Assembly: GCA_012934845.2 (NCBI GenBank)
Contig: WNNJ02001025.1
Span: 1 to 64,000, forward strand
Reading direction: 5' to 3'
DNA length: 64,000 bases
Source of the DNA: Pomphorhynchus laevis
Taxonomy: Eukaryota; Acanthocephala; Palaeacanthocephala; Echinorhynchida; Pomphorhynchidae
The position numbers and the translations under genes were made by a program. Position 1 is the stretch's first letter. Each line of letters starts with the position of its first letter. Below the pieces are notes generated by a model. The model had not been told where the DNA came from, did not search any database, and saw only the letters and a program-made list of their open reading frames with translations. This document shows positions 9,664 through 20,627 of this stretch, in pieces.

Positions 9664-10926
9664 ATGTGCACAAGTGAAAACGCTTATTGCGTGTCGGAGC
9701 ATCAAAGCTCCTATGAAAATGTGCCTGTAATCAACGATTCCGCTGGAATTACAAATGGTAAAGGTAAAGTACCTTCTCCTACATCTTTCCCTTCGGACTT
9801 GCAGGTTAGTCAATTTAATAAGAACTATGTTACTGACTCGGGGGAGCTCCCCCCGATACCGAAACTAAAAAATTTAGCAATCATTAATTCAGTTATGCCA
9901 ATTGAAAAGCATAAGCTTTTCAATGTTTTTTTACGTAGCTTCGTCCAGAACTACTCTGGAAGAGTAGTATTCAATTCGGTCCGATCATTCGTTAATCAAC
10001 TAAAAGTCTCATTTTCGTCACATGAACTAATGGATGCTTATGAGTCATTTTTCAATAATAATAATCTGTCCCATTTGGAATCTCTAACGCTAAAGCCCCT
10101 ACAGGCAACTGTTAAGATTTCTAATTACCCTCCTTATTTGGAGGAGGAAGATCTGGTTCTCTTACGGGACACGTTCAAGTTGAGTTCTGTCCGCGGATTG
10201 AAATCTAAAACAGGGGAATCCTTACCTGTTGCGTTCTGCGGTACGGACTTAAACAACGCTGATATTTTGTCACGGAATGCAGTCAACCCCTTTATGGGGT
10301 ATAATCTCAGATTCAATTTGGTTGATCAAGATTGCTTCACATTTCCTCATTGTAACTCCTGCCACTGCTGGGGGCACTGGGCCTCCTCCTGTACGCGGGA
10401 GAAATCGTGCGGAGTATGCGGCAAATCTTCCTGTATCGCTTTGTCAAAGGGGGAGAGGTGCGTAGCTCCCCCAGTCTGTACTAATTGTGGTGGGGACCAC
10501 CCCGCGTGGTCACGTCGTTGTCGTATTTTCAGAGAATATAGAATGAAATATGCAGTCCCGGCTCCCCCAACTGGAAGAAGTTTTGCTGGTGTTGTTGCGC
10601 AGCCATCGGAAAGAATGTCCAACATGGATATTTTGCACTTGCTGGACAACAACAGGAAGAATACATTCTCTCAAATACAGCAGTGGCTAGCACCCCTCCT
10701 TGGGGCGTTCCTAAGTTCTCCCTCAGTTCCGTTGCAATCGGAGAAAGATTGTCCGAAATCAAAGAAAAGGGGTGGATCAGCAAGATCGGTTCCACCCCTC
10801 AAGGTTGGCAAGCTGATAAAAGAGAAAGGCACCTCACAGGGAAATGAAGATACTGCCCTGGGGGTTACGATTCTGGATGGGGCTAGTGGCGGGAGGGGCG
10901 ACCTTCCCGCACCTAGCTCTGTCTAG
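9664..10926 (+). CDS. LINE ORF1: RNA-binding zinc-knuckle protein
   Basis: The open frame is 420 aa, the same length as ORF1 of copy 2 but clearly diverged from it. SGELPPIPKLKNLAIINSVMP marks the start of the conserved part (about 59-80). The cysteine-rich region has CNSCHCWGHWASSC, CGVCGKSSC and CTNCGGDHPAWSRRC, three zinc knuckles in the same order. A basic, serine-rich tail follows. The ATG at 9664 is only a few bases into the element. ORF2 begins 32 bp after the stop. Confidence 0.85.
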   Translation: MCTSENAYCVSEHQSSYENVPVINDSAGITNGKGKVPSPTSFPSDLQVSQFNKNYVTDSGELPPIPKLKNLAIINSVMPIEKHKLFNVFLRSFVQNYSGRVVFNSVRSFVNQLKVSFSSHELMDAYESFFNNNNLSHLESLTLKPLQATVKISNYPPYLEEEDLVLLRDTFKLSSVRGLKSKTGESLPVAFCGTDLNNADILSRNAVNPFMGYNLRFNLVDQDCFTFPHCNSCHCWGHWASSCTREKSCGVCGKSSCIALSKGERCVAPPVCTNCGGDHPAWSRRCRIFREYRMKYAVPAPPTGRSFAGVVAQPSERMSNMDILHLLDNNRKNTFSQIQQWLAPLLGAFLSSPSVPLQSEKDCPKSKKRGGSARSVPPLKVGKLIKEKGTSQGNEDTALGVTILDGASGGRGDLPAPSSV

Positions 10927-10958
10927 GTTGACTTCCCCCGTCCAACTTGTCTAACACA

Positions 10959-13384
10959 ATGGTGAGTAAGCCTGAGCCTTTTTCACTGAATATTCTTCAG
11001 TGGAATTCGGGAGGTGCTTCTGCCCTTAGACTTTTATCTGGTAGAGATGCAGATGTTATAGTCCTTCAGGAGACGCGGTCTATCCGTATCCCCCAGGACA
11101 TTACTCGATTTATCCCTCAGCATATATACACCCACTTCACTCCGTATTTAACGCCTCCTCACGCCTCTTCATCTCAAGGTCTTTTAACCCTAGTTAAATG
11201 CTCCTTAAGATCATCCCTTCTTTTAAACTATTCTTGTCCAGCCCTGTCTTGTTTAGCTGTTTCACTTTGTAAGAATGGTAAACGTATCAGCATAGCCAAT
11301 ATCTATATTAGGCCAGGGGAAATTCACAAGAACCGTGATCTCCTGGACCGTATTTTGGGTAGTGGCTATGACATGTTACTCGGTGACTTCAACGACATAA
11401 CTGGTCGTTGGATTAATGCAGCACTCCGCAGAGCCAGGAACGATTACCTTATTCACAAACCACCGTCCCCAACTTTTCATTGCTCAACAACTAATTCTCT
11501 CCTCGACATATTACTGCTTCATAAGATGTGGTTGTTAAAACCCTTCTGTACTGAGCAGTCGCGCCAACAACAGACCACCTCTCATGACCTAATTCGTTGG
11601 CGGTTAGAGGAAGATACGTTGCTGAGGAGAAGGTTCCACTTTGATCCCGTCAGGGTGGCCTTCTTTCAGGCAGCTATCCAACTATTCCCCCGAATTGGGA
11701 ATGAGAGTTTGACCAAATTTAATATTTACCTCTCTTCGCAAGCTACCGCGATACTATCGACTACCTATAAAGGTCGCGCATACAATCCCACTCCAACAAA
11801 ACTCAAGGTCCTGGCTAAAATGCTACATATTCCTACTCTCTCTGTTTCCGCCAGACAAGCCCTCTCGAATGAATACTGGAGCACTAGATATAGGTTCCAG
11901 TTGCGTAAGGATAAGGCAAGCATTTCTCGCCTTAGCCCTTCTCAGTCTTCCTTCTGGAAGATACTCAAGAAGGAGAAGTTTGTCTGTTGGAAGGATAGAG
12001 CATTAGGTTGGATTGGTAGAATAGGCCTTGATAAAGTTTTGGAGGAGGCACTATCCCTTCACAATTATGGAGCCACTCATTCACCCCAACCAATCCCGCC
12101 TTGGTGTGACTTCAGGAGTAGGGACTTATCTGTTACAGATATCCTTAACTCATAGGGGGCCACTCTTGGGCACCTCCAGAACCCATGCGCCACTCTCCAC
12201 TCGTGTCTGTCAGCTTTTGACAGACAGTCAAAGAAAGGAAGTCGCCATAACAATGCTATTAGCCTCCCCTTCCGACATTGCTAACATAAATATTAGCCGT
12301 CGAGTATTTTTACCTAAAAAGAAGTCGATTACATGTCCCAAAGATCTGCGGCCTATTTCAATTCAAAACTCCCTCATCTCCATTTACGAAAAAGCGCTTG
12401 CGCGTAAAATCCGCGACCATCTAAATAGGCGAAATTTAATCCCACCAGGTTTTCATGGGTACGTAAAAGATCGCTCGGTCCATTCAGCAATAGGTGAAGT
12501 GCAACTGTTTTGTCAGGATAACAGTCATCAGCTTGCTGTTGCTGTCTTTCTTGATTTTTCGGCTGCATTTGACCGCATTTCCATTCCTTTTGTTATCACT
12601 TCTCTCAGGTCCCTCGGGTTGCCTGCGAGAATTGTTAACAGGGTGGAAATATTGCTGTACTCCAAGCGATTCTTCTATGAAGACGACCCTGATGCACGTC
12701 AGTTCTATCCTATTACGGGTGTGCCTCAAGGCTCCCCACTTTCTCCAATCTTGTATCTTGCTGCCTCCATTGAACTATACAAAAAATTCAAACGCGATCA
12801 ACAAATTGTGGTATATGCTGATGATACCACAGCCCTGTTCTCTGGACGCAGGTTCAAAGATGTAGTCTCTGACATCAGCCATTTCTTTACAAGATTAAAA
12901 GATCAGCTGCCCATTTCCAATCTTGTTTTAAACTCCTCCAAATCGCAGGTGGTTGTCTTTAATGGCGCCCCTGTGACAAAGAAAAAACTCAAGAGATTAG
13001 CACTCTCAGCTCTCCCTACCTTCACAAGTCGAGTAAAATACCTGGGGTTCACTGTTACGGTGAACTGGTCGGCGAAAGCTGACCTGGATAGACTTAAACG
13101 TATCCTGAAGAAAGCTAGATGGGCCCTGAAACGGGCCCAACATCTGTCATTGAAAGAGAAATCCCAAGTGCGCCTCTGGGGTACTTGGGCTATCTCGGGA
13201 TTAGTTTTCTTTTCAAGAGGACGTCCCCCAGAACAAAGACTAAGGTTTCTCAAGCTCCTCGTCTCGCGTTTACCCAGCATAGTCCGCACCGACTGGACTC
13301 TTCGGGGGGGGTGAAAGACCCCGGGTGGTTCAGTCGCAAGGCGGCGTGTTGGATTGGTTGGGGGCTCAGATCCCCATGGATTTG
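10959..13384 (+). pseudogene. LINE ORF2, broken copy
   Basis: The ATG at 10959 (MVSKPEPFSLNILQWNSGGA) opens an intact endonuclease domain through 12155, with LQET, GDFND and SHD present. A stop plus frame change near 12150-12160 (in NSWGPL) splits the protein. The RT part continues in another frame to 13314 with DFSAAFD, GVPQGSPLSP and YADD intact. About 27-30 bp are missing near 13016 (before LPTFTSRVKYLGF). A G-tract at 13304-13311 is one G shorter than in the copy at 38370, so the frame is lost before the final KDPGWFSRK. These are few, recent-looking lesions. Confidence 0.85.
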
Positions 13385-13535
13385 AGGCTATAATTCTGAA
13401 GAAAACGGGCTTGCATTTGAAGAGTGTCAATTATCTATGAAGAAGATTTAGACTGTAACTGTATCATTGTATTGTTTCTATTTATTTATCCTGCATGTTA
13501 TTTATTATTAATAAAATCTATTATTATTTATTTAA

Positions 13536-15443
13536 AAAAGGAGCACGCTATTTACTTAACAATTTTCCTGTTTGTATTGTGGGACCGGTGAATTAGTCGT
13601 ATCGGTGCGCTGTTTACCATCAAAAAACACAATGGCTTAAGTAAAAATGTCTTTCGGGTAAAAAATCAATTAGTATCTCTTTCTATCTACGTATACAGAT
13701 TCAATGCTAAATATTAATTAAGCCCGAATCCATTTCTTGATACAAATGAGAACTCACTTTATAATTTTCTCAGAACCCAAATAAATATTAATATTATATA
13801 CAAATGAACCTTATTTATGGCAGACAAAAAAGCTTTTATCAACAATACCGATGATTTTCTTTTTAGACTGAAACATCTTCTCCTATAGCATATGAACGAT
13901 ATTATACACGAAAGGCTGTGTTGTGTTTCTATTCAGATTGCAGCACTTCAGAGAAGAATTGTCAATTTTTGCAGATGGAATACGGCTATAACTAGTAAAT
14001 AAAGCATGATATATCAGGATAATTCCGTTGCGTACCGTATTATTCGAAATTAATTTCTCAGCTCAAGTATATAAACGAAAAAAGTAAATGATTTTAATTT
14101 ATAAATTATAATAATATTTATAGTTTTGCTTTTCACTCAATTAGTTTATGATTTCGTCTCTGAAAAATATCTGTAAAAGTTTAAAACGCTTACTTTAGTT
14201 GTTAGACAAAACAGCTTCAATAGTAATTAAGTGGAAGCAAAAAAAACTATTAATTATATAACAGAGAAATAGCTAAATTTGAAAAGACAAAAATGTTATA
14301 ATACTGTGCGCAGTCTAATGGCGTTTTATGTATTTACGGAATGTATATAAAAAACACATTTCAGGTGAAGAAAATGAAGGAATGTGATTCACATAGTGCC
14401 TCACTTATTCGCTTGTTGTTAATACAAATCAAATAATATAATTTAACTCGTTTTACATATTTCCTTTCTCATCGTATAACTTTACAAGCAGCGATTTTAC
14501 GTGAAATTCTAAGGTGGCATTTTAGCTTACCGGTGATGATATCAACATTAACTGTCGTTAAGTAAATTTATTTTATTGTAGTTGATCTGTTATATTTGGG
14601 TAATTGTGAGTTGTATTTTTTTCAATAGTTAGTAAAATTTTATTTTACAAAATTGGTTTATCTTTTATCACTGCTTTAAATATGTAAGTATATTTTTGAT
14701 GTAGATAGTATGTAATAAATACTTATTGTAATATTGAGACTACACCCAAATTTTATATGTTTATTAAATTGCAAGAAAGTTAGAAAACAATCGGTATGTT
14801 ATTTGATATTAATGAATCATGAATTAGTATTAATCGCTTGTTCCTGTCTTTATTCGCTGTAACATGTTTCAAATACCGAGTCCACATATCTGAGACAAAT
14901 TCACACTTCGGTTTTGTTATAAATATAAATTAATAAAGACACACCGTTTTTTAGGAGAACTGCTATGTTAGTTGGTGTCGGCATTTATTCAGCGAACTAT
15001 TTTGTTCATTAACATTTTGAACTTTAATATACAAACATATTGAGTTAAGATTATCATATTGTTTATTAAAATGACCTTAATATTCATGATAAGATATCTG
15101 GTAACTTTTAATTAACACCTAGCAACTTAGTTTCGTTATGAAATAAACTTTAGTTTTATCGAAAATAACTTAAACTTGTATTGTTTTTTAGTGAGTATTA
15201 AACTATCCGGATAATTTTTTTATAATTGTGAATCTTTGTCTCTATCTATTAACCTGTTTGACTAATACATATTTAATATAAAATAATATAACAAAAATTT
15301 TAAAACCAACCCTTAATTATCATATTTTGTATTATTTTTCGAAGTTTTCTCATTTGTTTTCATAATGAATTTCTAAAGAGGGAGAGAGAGTAAGACCATT
15401 CCGCATGAATTATGTTAGTCATCATTTAAGCCAGACGCGGAAG
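13536..15443. other. Gene-free AT-rich region
   Basis: I see no ORF of note, RNA gene or clear repeat in this stretch. Confidence 0.5.
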
Positions 15444-15750
15444 AACGACGATAGCAGTAACAAGTACAGTTTATTCATCAAAATGACTCATCAGTGCCAG
15501 ATCCCTCTTACTGCTGGATGCAGAGGAGGATCTGAACTAGCAATGTCAGTTGCTAATGATCTTATATGGTGACGCGATAATGATGTTGTAGCATTTGATA
15601 TGGAGTTACCAGAAGTGGTTCTGGGACTTCATAAATATGACTAGTGTCTGTGCCGTCTGCTAGTCATCCTCTGCATCCAACAGTGGAATGGATCTGGCAC
15701 TGATGAGTCATTGTGATATCGAAACGGTACTTGTTACTGTTATCGTTGTT
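15444..15750. repeat. Foldback element with hammerhead-like ends
   Basis: Inverted arms of about 85 bp (15444-15529 and 15667-15750) flank a roughly 137-bp centre. Both arms carry GGATCTGGCA followed by CTGATGAG. On the right arm this continues to TCATTGTGA and TCGAAAC at 15700-15725, resembling a hammerhead CUGAUGA - stem II - GAAAC series. The left arm has the same box on the minus strand but a degraded GAAAC. Stem I does not close convincingly. Confidence 0.7.
15690..15740 (+). ncRNA. Possible hammerhead-like motif
   Basis: CTGATGA at 15700 is followed by a weak 3-bp TCA/TGA stem and GAAAC at 15721. A GUA triplet follows, but I find no pairing partner for stem I outside the inverted arm. 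It is a weak candidate. Confidence 0.3.
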
Positions 15751-16210
15751 ATTTTCATAAACTTTAATTGCTCGATTTAATTTTAAAACAAATGAATAGT
15801 AAAGAATGATATTGATACCGGGTTTATATGATGATTAGATGCCATATAAGCTTATTTATCAGCGCTTGCTAATGTACAATAAATGTAAACGACCATTACT
15901 TGTACTAAATAATCATGAACCAGCACATATTAGTATAAATTTTCACACACCTTTTATCTTTATCAATTAACCGGAAATGGGACTGCTAAATAAAAGATCG
16001 TCGCAAAACTATAGTCACAATACCAACGCAGTGATTATTAACCGAGAGTGTGTGTGCCCGTTGCAGGTGAAAAATATCAAATTTACAGAAGATCCATAAG
16101 AATTCTTTAAATTAAAAGTCTTGTCAGGAATCGCTTGAATTATGGGTTAGATTTTTAAATATTTTAATCAGTATTACTTAATGACTTAGACGTGATTATA
16201 TATAGACAAA

Positions 16211-16429
16211 TTCTTCTGATTGTGGCACGATGTTATCCTTACAGGTATTATGTTCCTATTTTTGATACAGCAGGACGCTACTAATCAGTCTGAGTGGGAC
16301 TCACCAGCTGCTGACCCAGAATGGTTCAGCAGCTTATGAGACCCACCCAGGCTGATTAGTAGCGTCCTGCTGTATCAAAAATAGAAACGAAATACATGTG
16401 AGGATAATATCGTGCCACAATCAGAAGAA
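16211..16429. repeat. Large imperfect palindrome (foldback)
   Basis: Arms of about 103 bp (16211-16314 and 16326-16429) are separated by an 11-bp centre. The outer ends are TTCTTCTGATTGTGGCACGA and its complement. The middle contains GATACAGCAGGACGCTACTA and its complement. The arms differ at scattered positions. No coding capacity. Confidence 0.85.
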
Positions 16430-17607
16430 TTTTAGCTCACAGATGTAATTAAGTTAAATTATATAGACAAATATTCTGTTATAGTTTGTCATATTACCAT
16501 GTACGCTATATGTAATTAATTTAGAGGATCAAAGAGTATGAGGAGATTAAAACTCAGTATTTTTTTAATAAATACTGAATTAATTAAAAAACTTGTAATT
16601 AATTGGTCAATTCTGGTAAATACATCCAAGTTAAGTTGTTTGTATGCTTTGTTTTTATTATAATCATGGATCGACCATATTACAAACTCATTGCCTTTAC
16701 CCGCCTTTTAATGGCAATAAATTTGACTTTGCTTAGAGCTGAATTTTATCGATAATCATTTTAGATTGTCTAACGTTGCTTGCTTTAATATTAATAAACA
16801 TACATTGTTGTATTTAATACTTGCTGTGTGCAACGTTATATCCTGCTATTTCAATTGAAAACTTTCTTGTTTGAAAGTATAATTTATACCTTTAATAAAA
16901 TCTAAATAATCTCTCAAAATTTATCCTTACTGAACAATAATATCGTTTCATTTGAAATGCTATGAGTTGATCATCAGTTAGTTCACTATTAGATAGATTT
17001 CTTAAAAATTCATGTTGTACTTTCTATACTTTACTACAGCAACTCACAAACCGTATGTTTGGATGATGTCCTATATTCTTAAATTGATCAAGGTTAAATC
17101 GTCTATTGGACTGATTTAATTCCCATGTTTATCGATTAACAGAATAATTAGATACATATAAGGAAATATCGCAGTACAATATGTGATAAACAAACATTCT
17201 TTATTACCTGAACACACGGATCAAAACATACTTTGCTGATTTTAGCAATGTATTCAAGAGTCGTGGTAATATCATGACATTAATTAGCGATTTGTTCAAG
17301 ATATGCTCAATTGCATGCATAGTCTTGTAAAAATTTTAGACCGGTTGGAGTGCATAGACGTACTCGAAAAATTGAAAATATGCTCTAAAAACCAAAAGTA
17401 TTTTGTAGAAAAACTGCAAAAAGCTCTTCTTTGCTTAGCGTACTGCTTGGAATGATCGCGAATTTGATTGGAATAAAATTACAACTATGAATTTATATAT
17501 TGATTTTAATGTTATACAGTGATATATATTTGAATATTAATAATATTAATTAATATTATTATATTATAATATTATAATAATATTATAATATTAATATTAT
17601 AATATTA
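16430..17607. other. Gene-free region with a coding-like patch
   Basis: Mostly AT-rich spacer. On the minus strand around 16910-17120 there is a broken coding-like patch of about 65 residues (for example NLDQFKNIGHHPNIRFV and LTDDQLIAFQMKRYYC) that I cannot assign. It may be an exon remnant, an old element or chance. Confidence 0.3.
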
Positions 17608-17665
17608 ATATTATAGTTATAATAAAAGAATTTTTAACCACTGGTTAAAAATTCTTTTATTATAA
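17608..17665. repeat. Near-perfect palindrome
   Basis: Arms of about 24 bp, beginning TTATAATAAAAGAATTTTTA, meet around a CCACTGG centre. It lies beside AT-repeat DNA and just upstream of a PLE hammerhead remnant. Confidence 0.8.
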
Positions 17666-17679
17666 CTGGATACAATTGA

Positions 17680-17715
17680 AAGAGGCCAAAGGGCGAAACG
17701 TTAATAAGGAAATTC
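17680..17715 (+). ncRNA. PLE hammerhead-like remnant
   Basis: TTGAAAGAGGCC..GGGCGAAACGTTA keeps the stem II and GAAACGTT part of the PLE hammerhead. The CUGANGA box is degraded. It is followed by the GCTGGTGT motif also seen after the 5150 copy. Confidence 0.4.
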
Positions 17716-17860
17716 TTCAATTTGCTGGTGTAATAATATTAATATTCAAATATGAACAAGTACTCTTCGAGGGTCCCGGCAGCAGTGGATACCTCAAATT
17801 ATGTTATATATAATATATATTTTCAATGAAAGTGTTAAACCAGAATTCAAAGCAAGAAAA

Positions 17861-17914
17861 ACAGTTTTTTGCAAACGTTTCGGTCCCTTACTGGACCTTC
17901 CTCAGTGCTGTTGT
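17861..17914 (-). ncRNA. PLE minimal hammerhead ribozyme, unit 1
   Basis: The minus strand reads GCA-CTGAGGA, stem II GGTCC/GGACC with a short loop, then GAAACGTT and TGC. The CUGANGA and GAAA boxes are canonical. Stem I is GCA:TGC plus AACA:TGTT across an internal loop. Stem III is only the palindrome AACGTT, as in known PLE hammerheads that cleave as dimers. Confidence 0.8.
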
Positions 17915-18034
17915 ACAATTTCAAAATTTGCAACATTACAGAAAATATTTATCTGAACGAAAGCTGACGTGTGACTAGCCTGGCTCCGGAAGAATCGTTG
18001 ATTTTTATCAAATTGAAATTTTGACGATTGTTTA

Positions 18035-20611
18035 TTATAGGTCGTTAAATGGATGGTCATTGGTATTTAAAGATCTATCAGTCATCAACTGACCTATCCA
18101 ATATTTTTCACGGCGTTTTCGCTTTGCGTTGTCTACTATTGGGCCGTCGATAATAGTCGTCGACATCCGATGTTCTGGATTCTCCACCAAGTGAGCAACC
18201 GCGCCGTCTGCTCCCGTTCGCTTGTTACGCAAATCCTTTCGGCGATTGTTGGCCCTTATATTATATTTGGTACTGGTTTGACCAATATATTGGGCGGAGC
18301 AGTCTAAACAGAGATGTTCGTAAATGATGCATTTGGATTTGCATGTAAAATGTCCGTGGATAATATAGGTTAAGCCAGTAGCCTTGCTTTTAAATTCAGC
18401 AGTTTTTGTCATATCCGAACAGTTTGCACACCGTCTGTCTCCGCATGCTTCACTTCCCTGTTCTATCGAGTTATTGATTCTGGGGGTTCTCTTCATCATA
18501 CTCATTAAATTTTCCGTATTTTTGAACCGGACACGTGGTCTCTTAACCTTATTTCTCAGCTCGGGATCAAGCTGTTGAAGAGCTCTGTTAAACATTCTCT
18601 GTAAGGGGTCAAATAGCGGATTGTATAAGAACACAGTGTCGAATTCATTCGAGGGTGGATCACTATCGACAGATGATTCCAGTAATGCGCGTCGATCTAT
18701 TCGTCGAACATAATTGAATTGAGTTTCAATCTGTCGATGCGAGTAACCCCTCTTTCGGAAATTTGCATATAAGTCGGTGAGACTCCGCTCAAAATCTGAG
18801 TTTAGAGAGCATAGTTTTTTCATACGTCTTGCTTCATTGCGTAAGATCATCCTTTTTGTCGTTGCGCTGTGACCACTACTTGCGTGCACGTATGATTTCA
18901 TCCCTGCAAATTTCTCATAGCTTCTGGTTTCCCATGTGTTATGCGTATCGCGATACATCAGGATGTCCAGAAACGGTACTTGTTGATTTACCTGACAATC
19001 AATCGTGAACTGAAGTTCGCTAGTCCTATTTAGTTCTGCCGTCAGACTCTCGAGATGTGTTAGTGGACCAGACCACGCTATACAAATGTCATCCACGTAC
19101 CTTTTCCATATAAGCGGCTGACATGGTTGACTCGTCCAGAATCGTTGTTCGAAGTATGCTACGTAAAGGCCGGCGTAAGTGGGTCCTACAGGTGTACCCA
19201 TTGCCGTTCCTGTGATCTGTTTGTACCATCGATCATTGAACTTAAATGTATTTGAGTTTAGGACTACAGTCAGGAGGTCACAGACATCATTAATTTGCTT
19301 AGGCGTCCAGTTCTGATGGGTGGTCATATGTCGGATCGCTGTTATTCCGTTTTGAGTGTCTATGGAGGTAAACAAAGATACTACGTCCATGGTTGCCACC
19401 AAGCAGTCTTGCATTTCGTGTTTTACTCCTTCCAAATACGTGAGAAAGTGGTCTGTGCTTGATAGAAACGAGGGGGTGGTTTTGAGTACCGGGTATAGTT
19501 GATCATGCAACCACCTCGAAAGTTTTTCTGTAGCTGTACCACGATTACTGATTATCGGGCGCCCCGGAATTGGATTTATGCCTTTGTGTACTTTGGGTAA
19601 CATGTAGAACTTCCCTGGAGTGGGGTTTTTCACAAGTAGTTTGTCTCTTTCCACTTTTGATGGGAAATATGCCTTGATTGCTTCCGCCACCAATTGTACG
19701 GTACGATTGTGCTCATCCTCATTGATCTCCACGTATGCGGCTGAATCCAACTGTCTATGTGCTTCCTCGTTGTAGTCATGTCGATCCCATACCACGACTT
19801 TACTTCCTTTGTCTGCGTTGCATATGACGACATTATTGTTAGCTCTAAGTTGATTCAGTGCTCTTAGTTTCGACTTCCCGAAATTCTTCCCTCGGTGTGC
19901 GTTCGGTTGGACGTTGACGTAAGGACGAACGATCTCTCTGTTTAGGATCTCCTTCACATGTGATCTGTCCGTTGGATTGATTATGTCCTCCATGCATTTA
20001 CGAGCAGTATACTTTAATTTTGACACGAATGTATGTCTTTGAAATTCTCGTGGGTACGGGACATAATTTAAACCAAGTGAGAGCAGATGTTCTTGATCAA
20101 TGTCGAGCGGAGTTGATGTCGTGTTCATCACATTGCTAGTATCTGCAGGTTTTGCGTTTTCCCATCGTCTTTTGTTTTTGTATCGTCTGAGCCTTTTGAG
20201 TGGAAGAAATCGCAAGTCGTCAGCTATAACACGTCGATTCGTTAGTTTCCTGGCCTTATGTATTTTCCGAGCTAAGCATCTTTCGTATTCCCTAGCGTCC
20301 GGGGATGTAGTATCACTTCGTTCTACATAACAGTAGAAATCTCGGAGGACTCGTGTAAGCTCAATTTCCGCGGTTTTGATCGCTCGATTCCATCTGTTCC
20401 GTAGGCTATGGCCGGTAGAATCGGTTAAGAGTGACCAGTTCACTTGCATAGCTTTTCGTAATTTTAAGCCTGGAGTCGTTACATTATGAAGGCAACAATA
20501 TTGCAAATATTGTCGGTGAGATTGTACTCTTGCTTTTATTCGCGCGGGGTCATTGAGAGACTCATTAATAATATCATTGTAAATTGTGGTTGAACCGCGC
20601 TCTGGGGTCAT
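18035..20611 (-). CDS. PLE polyprotein: reverse transcriptase + GIY-YIG endonuclease
   Basis: An open frame of about 858 aa from the first ATG at 20611; an in-frame TTG lies five codons upstream and a stop before that. The basic N-terminal region carries NADKGSKVVVW (about 264). The telomerase-related RT follows with LPKVHKGINPIPGRPIIS (about 338-355), DVVSLFTSI (409), GTAMGTPVGPTYA (468), RYVDD (504) and PFLDI (546). A Cys-rich linker has CGDRRCANC. The C-terminal GIY-YIG nuclease has IIYEHLCLDCSAQYIGQT and ends near WIGQLMTDRS. No frame breaks are seen, so this copy looks capable of encoding a whole protein. Such proteins prime reverse transcription at nicked DNA. Confidence 0.9.
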   Translation of the reverse strand: MTPERGSTTIYNDIINESLNDPARIKARVQSHRQYLQYCCLHNVTTPGLKLRKAMQVNWSLLTDSTGHSLRNRWNRAIKTAEIELTRVLRDFYCYVERSDTTSPDAREYERCLARKIHKARKLTNRRVIADDLRFLPLKRLRRYKNKRRWENAKPADTSNVMNTTSTPLDIDQEHLLSLGLNYVPYPREFQRHTFVSKLKYTARKCMEDIINPTDRSHVKEILNREIVRPYVNVQPNAHRGKNFGKSKLRALNQLRANNNVVICNADKGSKVVVWDRHDYNEEAHRQLDSAAYVEINEDEHNRTVQLVAEAIKAYFPSKVERDKLLVKNPTPGKFYMLPKVHKGINPIPGRPIISNRGTATEKLSRWLHDQLYPVLKTTPSFLSSTDHFLTYLEGVKHEMQDCLVATMDVVSLFTSIDTQNGITAIRHMTTHQNWTPKQINDVCDLLTVVLNSNTFKFNDRWYKQITGTAMGTPVGPTYAGLYVAYFEQRFWTSQPCQPLIWKRYVDDICIAWSGPLTHLESLTAELNRTSELQFTIDCQVNQQVPFLDILMYRDTHNTWETRSYEKFAGMKSYVHASSGHSATTKRMILRNEARRMKKLCSLNSDFERSLTDLYANFRKRGYSHRQIETQFNYVRRIDRRALLESSVDSDPPSNEFDTVFLYNPLFDPLQRMFNRALQQLDPELRNKVKRPRVRFKNTENLMSMMKRTPRINNSIEQGSEACGDRRCANCSDMTKTAEFKSKATGLTYIIHGHFTCKSKCIIYEHLCLDCSAQYIGQTSTKYNIRANNRRKDLRNKRTGADGAVAHLVENPEHRMSTTIIDGPIVDNAKRKRREKYWIGQLMTDRSLNTNDHPFNDL

Positions 20612-20627
20612 TCGAAGACTCACCAAA

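Larger units (their letters stand above)
9664..13535 (+). mobile_element. LINE copy 3, nearly complete, ORF2 broken
   Basis: This is a same-family LINE on the plus strand. ORF1 is fully open and ORF2 is damaged in three places. The 3' UTR ends AATAAAATCTATTATTATTTA near 13535, again with a short TTA-type repeat instead of poly(A). I could not identify a convincing target-site duplication. Confidence 0.85.
17818..20627 (-). mobile_element. Full-length GIY-YIG Penelope-like element
   Basis: A 2.81-kb unit on the minus strand has one long ORF and a 3' region with a hammerhead ribozyme. It is the first unit of a tandem array whose later units are 20628-21725, 21726-22823 and 22824-23286. The junction sequence ATATTTTCAATGAAAGTG recurs at 17817, 20627, 21725 and 22823. 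Tandem arrangement with a hammerhead in each terminus is known for PLEs. Confidence 0.9.

Noticed and set aside
16340-16400. Hammerhead in the 16.3-kb palindrome (CTGATTAG ... GAAAC)
   Set aside because: The invariant G of CUGANGA is missing in both arms and no stem II can be drawn.
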